From Penium margaritaceum (taxonomy: Eukaryota > Streptophyta > Zygnematophyceae > Desmidiales > Peniaceae): 34,520 nt of DNA. Numbering within the stretch: position 1 is the stretch's first letter; each line of letters begins with the position of its first letter. Shown piece after piece: positions 1-9,495 of this stretch. The position numbers and the translations under genes were made by a program. The notes beneath the pieces were generated by a model. That model had not been told where the DNA came from, did no database searches, and worked only from the letters and a program-made list of their open reading frames with translations. Location of the stretch: contig SZWC01025577.1 of NCBI GenBank assembly GCA_023375785.1, positions 1 through 34,520 on the forward strand, written 5' to 3'.

Positions 1-61
1 TACATTTACATTTACATTTACATTTACATTTACATTTACATTTACATTTACATTTACATTT
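1..61. repeat. Hexanucleotide microsatellite (TACATT)n
   Basis: About ten uninterrupted copies of a 6-bp unit (TACATT on the plus strand, AATGTA on the minus strand) run from the window edge to the first base of the family-B LTR. On the minus strand the repeat directly follows the LTR sequence AACAACGCT, so it appears to lie inside the LTR near its 3' end. It is not the plant telomere unit TTTAGGG. Confidence 0.95.
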
Positions 62-867
62 AGCGTTGTTGATGCAGCGTGCGGGCTTCCACGCTCGTTG
101 CTTAAGTCAGCTGCCCCCTCAGTCTGCTGCTCTAGAGTCTAAGTCTGGAAGCTCTGGGTTTGTTACTCAAAAACGCGCGCGCTAGTGTTAGCGCCAGAAA
201 GCAGCTGAAAACTGAAAATGACTGATTAGGAATGAAGAATGAGCAACAATGGGAGACCCCTCCAAGTTCTAGCTCCCCCCACTAGTTTTGAACTTGTAAC
301 TCAGCTAAGCAGCCAATAAGAAAATAGTCCTAGACCTATTTTCTGGGAGGCAGGGTTTTCTCGGTGAGCCCTGCCTGACGCCCGACAGCCCAAAACCCGG
401 GCGTCGTCCGTTTTGCCTGAAATCTGGACCATACCATAATACCGACGCTGCGAACGCAGTCGTGTGGTCAGAATCGGCTACAAAAATATCAGCGAACCGA
501 ACCCGGGCAGTGTCTACGACAGTCAGTGACGCCAAGCAGGGCCACACAGTAGGAGACATGGACCCTAGGCATAGCATGACGATGCAAACACAATGCCACA
601 ACCAAAAACAGAGCTGAGTGCATGGAAACAGCATGTACAGCGGCAGTGACCGCCGGCGGCTCGACCGCCGCGGAGGCCTGCCGATGGAGCTGAGCGCATC
701 GCCGTAGGGAGGAGGCTTCAGCGAATGGTGCGTGGGCCTCAGCGCGCGTCGGCTCCACCGCGCGACACTCCAGCAGCGTCGAGTCTCGCCGTTAGTCATC
801 TGCACGCAAATGTACACAAGCCGGGAGGACACAACAGAGTACAATGAGAGATGCGTGAAAACCAACA
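62..867 (-). mobile_element. Family-B copia LTR, partial, minus orientation
   Basis: The reverse complement of this segment aligns with the 3' LTR of the copia element at 32808-33412, starting at TGTTGGTTTTC (position 867) and running through the U3/R region. Its last 78 bases (139 down to 62) are identical, inverted, to 25623-25700 in the 5' LTR remnant of copia B. No polypurine tract precedes 867, so this is either the 5' LTR of an element continuing off the left edge or a solo LTR. It interrupts the 3' LTR of element A, because the sequence before 867 is LTR-A sequence that continues differently in the second LTR-A copy near 7352. Reading frames here are LTR shadows, not genes. Confidence 0.85.
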
Positions 868-1022
868 AGAACTCTATCAAACATGCATGGGTGATCTAGG
901 CAGTCAAAATGCACCACTTGCATCACAAGAGGAGTAACATAGCCACTGGAGAACCATCAGCTCAAACTAGGAGGCTCTCCCTAAACAAGGCTACATGATA
1001 GCTCAAAACCCATACACCAATA
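868..1022 (-). mobile_element. Truncated 3' LTR of element A
   Basis: On the minus strand it begins TATTGGTGTATGGG directly after the polypurine tract, where the 5' LTR has TGTTGGTGTATGGG. About 150 bases align closely with 7509-7353 and then stop at the family-B LTR start at 867. The G-to-A change removes the canonical TG terminus. Confidence 0.8.
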
Positions 1023-1030
1023 CTCCCCCT
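1023..1030 (-). other. Polypurine tract of element A
   Basis: The minus strand reads AGGGGGAG immediately upstream of the 3' LTR start. This is the expected position of the plus-strand DNA primer of an LTR retrotransposon. Copia B (32801) and element C (33686) have the same GGGGGAG next to TGTTGG. Confidence 0.75.
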
Positions 1031-3339
1031 GGGCTGCAAGAGCTGTCGAAAAGGTACCAGCTGAGAAGATACAAATGCTCCCCCGTGATGAGGGAGTGCT
1101 GAGAACATGAACGCCAACACCAACATGATAGGATAGATCTGCTCCCCCTGCATGCAGAAGGCTGTGAACCAATCGCCTATAAATAACGCTGCATCTTCTC
1201 CTGGCTCAAACAATCCTGGGAAGAACAATCCAACAATGATCACACTTGACAGTAGCTGGAGATGTGAATACGTCATTAGAGAGATGAGGATGAGGCTACA
1301 ATGGCTACCATGTGTACAACTCGCTCACGCACTGTCTAACGCCTGTGACTCACCACATGGAAGCTGCCAGAGATCCCAACTAGCAGGATCCTGGGTATCA
1401 CTCTCATCAGACTCATAGGGTGCAGGAGTGGACAAGACGCTGTCGAATGCTCTATCGCTGAGAGACGAGAGAGAAGCTGATCCCCCCACATCGGGGAGGT
1501 GCTAGAGGTCCGAACCAGCAGACTCCAAAGAAGTACAGATGGAGAGGATGGTGTTGAAAAGTCCTGGAGTGGAGGGTGGAGACGGAGTTGGATCTGTGTG
1601 TGTGGAACTCACTCTAGCAGTCGGTACAGCAACTGTACACTCTAATGTGCGTAGATGCTCCTGTGCTGCAACCAACTCACCCTGGAGAAGAGAGGCGCGC
1701 TCACGCATCTCGGCATGATCCTCCTGAGTCACTATGCGAAGCTCAAACTCGACATCCTCGAGCACCGCCATCACCTCACTGTACGTGGTGGACAAGGAGT
1801 CAACCACTCTACGGAGTACCAACACCTCCATCTCTGCTGCTCGAAGCTGAGTGGTTGCAGGTGCTGTGCCTCCTGAAGGAAAATGTCTCAAAATGTCCAA
1901 GGACTGAGACAAAGGGTCATCTGAAGGGCGTGGATGCTGAAAAACCTCTGAGGTAGGAGGTGTGCAAGGCTCAGAGGTGGAGAGAGATGGTCCAAGTGTA
2001 AAGGAGAAGGATGAGGGTGAGTTGAAGGATGTCGCAAGGCTGTCTGATGTGTCGTCACAGCTCACTGCATCAGGATCCCTATCCTGTGAGGTGTTGTCTG
2101 AGGGTGCTATGGAAGTGGACTCGGAACCATCTGGACTGTGTCCGCTACAACCCTCAGCAAGTATCTCGGCTAATGTATATTGTAGTGCACGCAACCACCC
2201 CTCTGCATCCCTCAGCTCACACTCTCTAGACATCTGGATGTAATCGCTCCTCCCCATGTCCCCAATGAAGGTGTAACCTGGAGCATCCTCCAGTGGAGGG
2301 ATATCACCGGACAATATCGCTCGAACGGTAGCAACGTACGTCTCTTGCGCACAAATCTGGGAACAAATCTCATCCTCCTCAGCTCGGCATCTTAGAGAGG
2401 AATGACTAGGTGCTGCCGACCTGGTGAAGGGTACCAACTCTGCAGTCACTACCATATGTGGGCAAGACTCCGACGCCCCCCCCCCCAAGATGTCTCTATC
2501 AGCTGCTGCACGATCACTGACCAATGAGGGAGAAACCAACACGACTGATGCGGTCGATGTAGCTGAGGCTGCAGATGTGGCTGTTGTTGACAATGTAGCT
2601 GATGCTGCCAATGCACCTGATGCTATAGATGCTGCCGGTGCTGCCGATGCTACTGATGCAGCAAATATTGCCGGTGAAGATGGTGGTGCTGATGCAGCTG
2701 GTGCTGATGATGCAGCTGGTGCTGCTGATGAAGCTGGTGCTACCGATGTAGGAGATGGAACTGATGCTGGAGGTGCTGTAGATTATGTCGATACAGTATA
2801 TGTAGCTGATGTCCAAACACGTGATGCTGTAGGGGATGTAGGTGCTCTCGCTGAGGGAGAAGATGGAGCTGATGCAAAATCTGGAGCAGATGAAAGTCCT
2901 GAAGGTGCCGACACTGTCCATGCAACGGATCCTGGTGAAGACGTCGACCCTAGTGAAGCTGGTGCACCTGGTGGAGACGATGTGGTAAATGCAACTAGCG
3001 TGGCTAGGACGGCTGGTGTGGAGGATGAACGCATTGTAGAGGCACCAGGTACAGCCGGTGCTGTTGGTATTGAGGATGTAGTAGATGCACCTATCACAGA
3101 CGTCGTCGTAGTACCTACTGCTACCAAGGGCGTCGATGCAGCTAGTGGGGTCAATGTAGCGGATGAGACTAACACTGAGGACAAAGCCAAGAGTCCAGAT
3201 GATGCTGATCCTGCGGCTACTGGTGAAGAAGCAGATGGAGCAGGTGGTACTGCTGGTGCAGCTGTCACAGTCGATGCAACTGGTACTGTAAGCAAAGCAG
3301 GTGCTGCAGGACAGGCTGATGCCGATGAAGCTGTGGGTG

Positions 3340-3735
3340 CAGAAGGTGTGGATGTGTCTGATGCTGCTACTGCTACTGAAGTTGTAGAAGCTGTAGAGGA
3401 CACTACAGCTGGTCATGCAGCAGGTGGGGCAGCTGGTGTAGCAAGTGCAATTGTACTAGCTGATGAAGCTGGTGCTGGAGATGATGCAAAAGGCGTGGAT
3501 GTGTCAGATGCTGCTACTGCTGCTAAACCTGTATAAGCTACAAAGGACACTGTTGCTGGTGATGCAACAGGTGGGGCAGCAAATGCAGCAAGTGCAACTG
3601 CACTAGCTGATGAAGCTGGTGCTGGAGATGATGCGGAAGGCGTGGATGTATCGGATGCTACTACTGCTACTAAAGCTGTAGAAGCTGCAGAGGACACTGC
3701 TGTTGGTGATGCAACAGGTGCTCCTACTCCATCCT
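3340..3735. repeat. 147-bp tandem repeat, about 2.5-3 copies
   Basis: A motif of type GTGTC(T/A)GATGCT occurs at 3354 and 3501, and as GTATCGGATGCT at 3648, exactly 147 bases apart each time, with surrounding sequence repeating in register. The period is 49 codons, so copy-number change keeps the frame on either strand. It lies in the larger 2540-3780 tract of GCTGATGCAGCTGGTG-like degenerate repeats. Confidence 0.85.
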
Positions 3736-4215
3736 CTGTGCTCACTGGCTTAGTCGATGTCGAAGCGGACGGATGCACACACCCCCCCTCAACCGGTGCA
3801 ACAACAGAAGCCGGTGGAGATGAAGACGTGCCAGAGACGAGAGGAACATGACGCGCTGGACGACGACGCCGTCGCCGAGCAGAGGCGGAATGGGAGGGGG
3901 CTTGACACTAGTGGAGCGTATGATGGAGAGAATAGCCTCGGACTGGGAAGAAAGGTCCAGTGCAGCTGGAGAAGGTCCCTCAGAAGAAGAGGAGGAAGAT
4001 GATGATGACAGGGAACAAGAAGAGTAAACCTGATGGGAGAAGAGGTGGTCCCTAACCTGCTGTATCATGTGTGGCAGAGTCTGGAGCTCGGTGTACAGGA
4101 TCGCCAGAGCGCCAGTGTGGGGATAGGAAGAATGAGGTAGGTCCGTCTGCTGTGGAGTGTGAGGGGACTCACGAAGCTGGAGCCAGGGTGGATGCCATCC
4201 GCTAGGGCGCATGTG

Positions 4216-4257
4216 ACACTGGCGCCAACCGTGGCGTCTATCACCACAGAAGTGGCA
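4216..4257 (-). other. CCHC zinc knuckle in element A protein
   Basis: The translation reads CHFCGDRRHGWRQC, matching the retroviral nucleocapsid spacing C-x2-C-x4-H-x4-C with all four ligands intact. The H-G-W after the zinc His recurs in the copia B Gag knuckle (G-H-G-W-Y-T-C). This links the two proteins and places element A's gene in the Gag functional class. Confidence 0.85.
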
Positions 4258-5202
4258 AGCAAATCCACGAAGAGCTGGATCCTGTCGGGGAAGAAGATGA
4301 CCTATCCTATGCGAGTTATGGTGGTGAGGATGCGGAATGTCGTGTCCGAACGGTGTAGAGACCGACCTCGGGGGTGGCTGGTGAGCAGCATCATTGAACG
4401 GTGCTACTGGGAGCCACATATCAATCCCTGAAGGTGGTGGGTGACGCGGATGAGCGTGGAGAGTGTCCTGTCGTGGTGGTGAAGAGAAGGACCACGGATA
4501 AGGCTGGCCAGTGGGTGGAGGTGTGCCGGTCACCAAGTCGTCAGGCTGATGACAGGCGGAGGCGTGTAGAGAGCCGGCTCGAGTCGGAGTAGAAGCCGCC
4601 CACAGAGGAACCTGACCAGGGTAACCAGGAGAGGGTGGTCCCAGATGTCGGGTCAGTGTGCCGGTTGGCTGGAAACAGTGCGGAGCGAAGGGAACGCTCT
4701 CTCCTGGTGGTGTAGAAACTGACCACAAGAGTGATGGACCAGCACCAGCATGAGGTGGTGGTGCCGGTGAAAGAAGCACTGCGCCTGGAGGCAGCTGGTG
4801 AGGAGAGGGAGCGTAAGGTACGCTGGCTCCCAGTGGTGTAGATGCAAGCAACGGGAGCACACGGCCCGGGAAAGCACGTGGAGGTGACCCCAGCTGTAGC
4901 CTCAGTGGGTCTGAGGGTCGCGGAGGAAGATGGTGAGAGTGCAGAACACTCTCAGTAGGAGATGTGGAAGTCGCGTGTGTGAGGTAGGGGCCAGGAGGTG
5001 GCCCCGGCCAGGGGAACATTGTGAAGAAAGGGACGGTATGATATGATGGGGTGAGAGATGCTATCACTGCCCTTAGGCAATTTAAAAATGGGGTAAGGGC
5101 CCGGAATCGGTTGATTTGGAAAGAGGAAAAAGGTTGTAATGCACGGTAGACGTGCTAGAAGTGAAGAAGGAAAAGAAGGAAAATGAAAACGTGTTGGAGA
5201 AC

Positions 5203-5213
5203 CCCCCCCCCCC
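5203..5213. repeat. Poly-C run in element A leader
   Basis: A homopolymer run of C lies in the 5068-5565 stretch between the element A gene and the GA microsatellite. I see no coding sequence or clear regulatory site in the rest of that interval, apart from one palindromic TGACGTCA at 5509-5516. Confidence 0.6.
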
Positions 5214-5564
5214 TTTTCAATAAACGAAAATTCTAGTTGTTTTGTGTTTTCTTTTTGTGACAGAAAAAAAGTTACAGAAATGCCACCTGGGTTATTGAGT
5301 GCCTAGTGTTTTTTCTCGATTGCCCCTCTGTGACGTAACAACTCTTTTTTTTTTGTTTATGGGTGAAGTGGCCGGGTCAAATCCGGCGTGAGGAATAAAA
5401 ATGAGAGCCGTCAACCACCCACGATCGCGTGGGTGACTTCGCACCCACGGGAAAGTCGTGGGTGGGATTCGCCACTGCGATGTACAGACGGCAATGGACT
5501 GAAGAGGGTGACGTCAACAGGACTGCGAGAGAGCGGGTCCGCAGGAGCGAGATTGAGTCAGCAG

Positions 5565-5566
<2 letters not shown>

Positions 5567-5619
<53 letters not shown>
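5567..5619. repeat. (GA)n microsatellite
   Basis: About 26 uninterrupted GA dinucleotides lie within the leader of element A, reading (TC)n on the element's sense strand. The apparent RE/RERE and SLSL reading frames over it are low-complexity shadows. Confidence 0.95.
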
Positions 5620-5620
<1 letters not shown>

Positions 5621-5699
5621 CTAGGGGTTTAGCGGGAGAAGGGAAAGAGGAGTGAGAGAGAAGTAGGAGAGACCGGTGCGACAGATGCTGTTGTGATGA

Positions 5700-6480
5700 A
5701 ATGTCAATGCGTGCGGTGCTGCTACTACTCGTTGCTTGCGCTGGCATTGCCACTCGGCACAAGACCTCTGCTGCTGTTGCAACTGTCGCAAGCTGCAAAA
5801 CAAAGGTGCTCGGAACGCAGAGTGCTATGGCCGCGAGTTGCGGCAACGATAGGCGGCTGCGAGTGGCTACATTGTGCCACTGTGGCTGCTCGCAGTCGCT
5901 TGGGAGAATGCTGCAAGCGGCTGTCGCTGCTGCTGCTGCGCACTACAAAATGCACATTGCTAACTGCTAAGGGAAGCGGCTGCTGCCACTGCTGCTGCCA
6001 CTGCTGATGCTACTGCTGCTGTCGCGCACTACAATGCTACGCTGCTGCTGTTGCATAGCACTAATAGCAAGATGCATCTGTGAATGCTGCCAAAGCGCAG
6101 CTGCTTAAGGACCACAAAGCCCGCGGCTGCCACGCTGCGCTAAGCCTGCTGCTTGAGGGTTGTTGGCAAACTGCTTGTAAGCTACTGCCACACCGCTACT
6201 TCATTGAAAGCATGCTACTTGCATGCACTATATGCCTACTGATACTGCGGCAGCGGCTACTAGCTGTTGCTGCTGATGCGGAATGCATGAGGATGTTGTT
6301 GCTGGGTGCTGATTGCTTGATGCATGCCATACACTGCTCTGCTACACACAACCAGCTGCAAGAAGCTACTTCTGCTGCAGCAGGAGTTTCCACGCCTCGG
6401 CTCCGCTGCTTGTATGCGGTTGTAACTTGCAATCTCCTCCCGAAGGAATTTTGTTGATCAGTTGCTGCTGCCGCATTGGT
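5700..6480 (-). repeat. CAG/CTG-rich leader of element A
   Basis: This 0.8-kb stretch between the primer site and the gene is full of imperfect GCTGCTGCT runs on the plus strand, so the element's own transcript would read CAG-rich. Open frames occur on both strands because TAG/TAA/TGA are diluted, but none shows conserved composition, so I treat them as non-coding. Copia B has the same kind of CAG-rich leader in the same position. Confidence 0.7.
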
Positions 6481-6688
6481 GGTGCTGCTTGTGTCGCCCA
6501 TATGGCAGCTCCAGCAGAACCCGATGGACTCCCATTAACCAATAGAACCTAAACGTTAGGTGGAAGCCATCATTGATGTTGTTGCAGACATGTTCGCTGC
6601 TCCTAAACAATTCTGTCCGCATGGCACCATGTGATGCAGTTGAGTTTTAGACTTGTTCTGCTGCTTTGTTGCTCACACGGCCCCCTGC

Positions 6689-6700
6689 GCTCTGATACCA
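6689..6700 (-). other. Primer binding site (initiator tRNA-Met), element A
   Basis: The minus strand reads TGGTATCAGAGC, the standard complement of the 3' end of plant initiator tRNA-Met used by most copia and many gypsy elements. It directly abuts the 5' LTR terminus TTTCAGCA at 6701. This fixes both the orientation and the LTR end. Confidence 0.9.
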
Positions 6701-7509
6701 TGCTGAAATGAGTCTATGGCATGGAGGCCCATGCTGGATGAGACATGAGCTCTGGGTGTGAGCGGGAAAAATACAGCGCCAAGATTTGGCTAAGTCTGGA
6801 GCGAATGAATAAGAATAAAGGAGGGAAGTACAATGAGCCCTACGACGAGCTTATGTACTGGGGACTAGCGGCTAGCCCACCAGGCCCCGTCATCCCCGTC
6901 GCACCAAAAGGCACAGACGGGGAATACACATGTCGAAGAATATGAAACCACACGCTGGAGGTCTCCCGAGGCATCGGAACAGTCAACCGTGTGCCCGGGT
7001 CTCGACCGACAAGAAAATATCCAATGTACCCCAAACACAACCAGAATCTACAGTGACACACTAGCATCACAGGCTAGCCAAGCTAGACAAGTTCAGGCCT
7101 CCCGAGACGCCGGAACACGTAACCGGGCATCCGGGTTTCAGCCACACACAAGCTACACGTCTGACAAAAGGTCTCAATCAAGGACTCGATCAATGGTGCA
7201 GGGTCTCCCGCGGTACCGGTACAAACCACCGTGTACCCGGGTCTCGACCACAGAGAGAGTGTACAACCTGTCAGAGACAATATGCAGTCAATCTCTATGG
7301 GGTCTCCCGGAGCACTGGCACAAACTACCAAGTGCCCAGGTCTCGACCACCGAGGGAACTCTATCAAACATGCATGGGTTATCTAGGCGGTCAGAATGCA
7401 CCACATGTATCACAGAAGGAGTAATATAGCCACTGGAGAACCATCAGCTCAAACTAGGAGGCTCTCCCTAAACAAGGCTACATGATAGCTCAAAGCCCAT
7501 ACACCAACA
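6701..7509 (-). mobile_element. 5' LTR of element A
   Basis: An 809-bp LTR running from TGTTGGTG (7509) to TTTCAGCA (6701) on the minus strand, with TG...CA ends and a primer site next to it. The first ~155 bases repeat at 1022-868. Its first half carries four degenerate ~100-bp tandem repeats. ORFs inside it are not genes. Confidence 0.85.
6959..7352 (-). repeat. Four degenerate ~100-bp repeats in LTR U3
   Basis: A block of the form GGTCTCCCG...CCGG.ACA...ACCG.GT.CCCGGGTCTCGACC starts near 6961, 7097, 7202 and 7302. The 50-bp cores are clearly related and the spacings are about 136, 105 and 100 bp. Their place just inside the LTR start (U3) is where tandem enhancer-like repeats of retrotransposons usually lie. 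A regulatory role is inference only. Confidence 0.7.
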
Positions 7510-8240
7510 ATCATTCACATTGAAACAGAAGAGTTTGTTTTACCACGAGATCTATGGCCATCTGAGCATGCACGTATGACTTGTGGGAATATGACTGTGT
7601 GGGAAAAGAATATCTGCATTTTGTAGAGAAACATGCTCCAGATTGTGTAGGTAGAGAGAGGAGACTGCGCAGGTAGCCAGAGGAACATGTCTACTATAAT
7701 TTTTTAAACCCTGGCTCAAAATTACGGCGAAGTGCTCAACGGAGGAGTGACCATATATCCACATAATTCTAAATATCTATCGGCATATCCACGTTTCGCA
7801 CGTCAACCACGCAATATCCCAAGTTGCGATTTTTTCGCTCTTCATTAACGTTACATCCGGCGAGCATGAAAAAGAACCACTATATCCTGTTGAACGCGCT
7901 ATGTCGACGCCGTATGCTATCCAGCGATAGCATGCTCGCGTTGTTAGACATGAAAAAGAACTAAAAAATATCCCTCGATAGAGGGGTTTGTGACTTTTCT
8001 CACAAAGGCGTGCGAGTGTTTTGAGTGGGGGTCCCAAACACCCTTTGCGTTGGAAGGGAACCTGCTAGGCTCCGCTACCGCGGGGCCCAACAGGAGCCCC
8101 CTCAAAAATAAAACCCTACAACCCTGACTGTCATTTGGAGTAGGGCTTGAAAGCGGTGGGCATGTATTAACATGGTTTTTTTCTAGAAACAAATCTCAAA
8201 AGGGTGTTTTTACTCCATCACGATTGAGCGATTAGCCTTT
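7510..8240. other. Gene-free spacer
   Basis: AT-rich DNA between the 5' end of element A and the foldback. It contains several short open frames with no recognisable domain and a GC-rich patch near 8075-8100. I see no RNA gene or transposon boundary here. The sequence right after 7509 begins ATCAT, which would be one half of element A's target duplication if the other end were preserved. Confidence 0.5.
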
Positions 8241-8366
8241 TCCTTTTTTTGGACTCTCAAACCCCCATTCGCGGATGTATGATTTTATGTTTGTGCGGGT
8301 GGAGCCCGTACAAACATAGAACGCCCTAAATCCGCGAATAATGGTTTATGAGTCCAAGAAAACAAA
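8241..8366. repeat. Foldback (imperfect inverted repeat, ~125 bp)
   Basis: Two arms of about 55-60 bases pair around a short loop at about 8301-8305 (TGGAG). Matching blocks include GGACTCTCAAAC with GTTTATGAGTCC, ATTCGCGGAT with ATCCGCGAAT, and TATGTTTGTGCGGG with CCCGTACAAACATA. The structure resembles a small foldback MITE or a hairpin-RNA precursor. No target duplication is obvious. Confidence 0.75.
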
Positions 8367-8626
8367 AATCTAACGGAATATTTCCCTTTTACCCACCATT
8401 TGAGAGTTGGCCTGTTCAAGTATCCACTTTTTCTAATCATTGACCATTATACCCAAAAATTGTGAATAGTGCCTAACCGTGAACGTTGTGCCCACTATTG
8501 AGAAAAGATGCACAAAATCCCGGAATTTTAGTCACATTTTCTCACCAAGCGGGAATAACTTATACATTTTTTACAATTTACGAAATTTGCTTCTTTTGTT
8601 ATTAATTTAGGTTTTGAGGCGTTATA

Positions 8627-8927
8627 ACGTGTCAAATCTCCAGCTCCTGCTCTGAAGTCGTCGTCGGAGTTCGCAGAATGGCGTTCTCAGTCCGCGTGAG
8701 GGATTTACCCCCTTCACAGGACTGAGGGGCAATCGTCACCAACGACCCAGAGCAGGGAGAGTCGAATATTTCAAGTCTCCGGAGGCCCATTTCAGTCTTT
8801 AACCCTACCCCTGGTTTTGGGACCCAAACCGGGGGTTTTTACCTCGAACTCGTGTGTTAGCATGAGTTATTTCGTTTATTTTATGTCGAAGTTCATCGCA
8901 AACGAACTTCGATTTACTTCGATTTAG
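8627..8927 (-). mobile_element. 3' LTR segment of gypsy A
   Basis: About 300 bases matching 22315-22602 with substitutions throughout. A purine-rich AAAGGGGGTAGG lies just upstream on the minus strand (about 8944-8955), fitting a polypurine tract. The match ends at 8627, where the other copy continues with unrelated sequence, so one LTR is probably truncated. The interval 8366-8626 beyond it is AT-rich with no feature I recognise. Confidence 0.7.
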
Positions 8928-9111
8928 GTCAGCACGGCTAGCGGCCTACCCCCTTTAGGCTGGAGCATCTGCACGACAACCATATTGGGCATCCCCAACC
9001 TCCTATGGTCGTTGTCCATGAATGATGTCTTGTGGGAATGTTGTTCACTTTTTTTCGCGTTCAGGTGGTACCTCCTGCCACGTGTCGATCTCTGCAAGCT
9101 ACAAGCTCGCT

Positions 9112-9495
9112 CTAGTACTCGTTGACCACCCCTGTGGGCTTCCGAGATTCGGGCTCCCATGAATTATGTTCAGGTCCACAACCGGCCCAATGAACGAGGT
9201 ACTCCCTAACAACGCGCGACCGAAGAGTATGCTCTCGGTGTTGGAGTAGGCGAAGGACCTCGTATTGGCCGTTGACAGCAAGGACTGCTGGCGGTGGCTG
9301 AATGGTTCCGTCTGCCGTGTATGGAGCCGACAGGCTCACATGAAACACGCCATGTATCTTCATACTCGGCGGAAGTAGCAATCGGTATGCCACTGGCCCG
9401 ATGCGTGCCACAATGGGAAACGGCCCAATCCACTTTGGTAGAAGTTTTCTTGCCCCTGAAGACTTCAACCGAAGGTTTTTAGTGTTAAGCAACAC
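9112..9495 (-). pseudogene. Gypsy A integrase C-terminus plus chromodomain
   Basis: The 127-residue frame starts with the integrase C-terminal segment (W-I-G-P-F-P-I-V, then L-P-P-S-M-K-I-H-G-V-F-H-V-S), typical of gypsy integrases. It ends with a chromodomain-like tail (Y-L-V-H-W-A-G ... N-S-W-E-P) at about residues 75-115. Chromodomains direct chromovirus integration to marked chromatin. It is in the same frame as the integrase core upstream but separated by frame damage in 9496-9777, so it is not translatable as one protein. Confidence 0.85.

Larger units (their letters stand above)
1325..5019 (-). pseudogene. Element A Gag-like zinc-knuckle protein, broken
   Basis: A long minus-strand coding region of about 1,200 codons. 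The likely start is the ATG at 5019; the frame is open further upstream without an obvious ATG. Order: about five degenerate 37-43-residue Pro-rich repeats with a recurring S-T-P signature; a CCHC knuckle (4257-4216); a Ser run; an Ala/Ser/Thr/Pro-rich section with 147-bp tandem repeats; then a Glu/Leu-rich, coiled-coil-like region (about 1770-1560). One frameshift lies near 3890-3905 in a G/C run. The second frame then holds stops at 3413 (TGA), 2783 (TAA), 1502 (TAG) and 1325 (TGA), with coding-like sequence continuing across each. The knuckle suggests nucleic-acid binding of Gag type. No enzyme domain is present. The rest matches no family I recognise; it could be a captured host gene or a diverged Gag. 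Confidence 0.6.
868..7509 (-). mobile_element. Element A: non-autonomous copia-like LTR retrotransposon
   Basis: Read on the minus strand, the element has a 5' LTR (7509-6701), an initiator-Met primer site abutting it, a CAG-rich leader, one long broken gene (about 5019-1325), a GGGGGAG polypurine tract and the start of a 3' LTR (1022-868) cut short by another LTR. The LTRs are recognised because 7509-7353 and 1022-873 are direct repeats. I found no DTG/DSG protease, DDE integrase, YVDD/YLDD reverse transcriptase or RNase H in the interior, so it is classed as non-autonomous. The lost 3' end hides any target-site duplication. Confidence 0.75.

Noticed and set aside
1..61. Telomeric repeat at the window edge
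   Set aside because: The unit is TACATT, not a TTTAGGG-type telomere unit, and it continues from an LTR.
962..1276. Minus-strand 104-codon frame with two hydrophobic stretches, possible small membrane protein
   Set aside because: It runs across the polypurine tract and into LTR-A, so it is most likely 3' untranslated sequence of element A.
2424..3536. Plus-strand 370-codon acidic Ala/Asp-rich frame
   Set aside because: Lies antisense to the element A gene in tandem-repeat DNA. It lacks a recognisable domain, and the minus frame continues into non-repetitive coding-like sequence on both sides.
6689..6700. tRNA gene fragment
   Set aside because: Only the 12-base tRNA complement is present next to an LTR end, as expected for a primer site; no cloverleaf.
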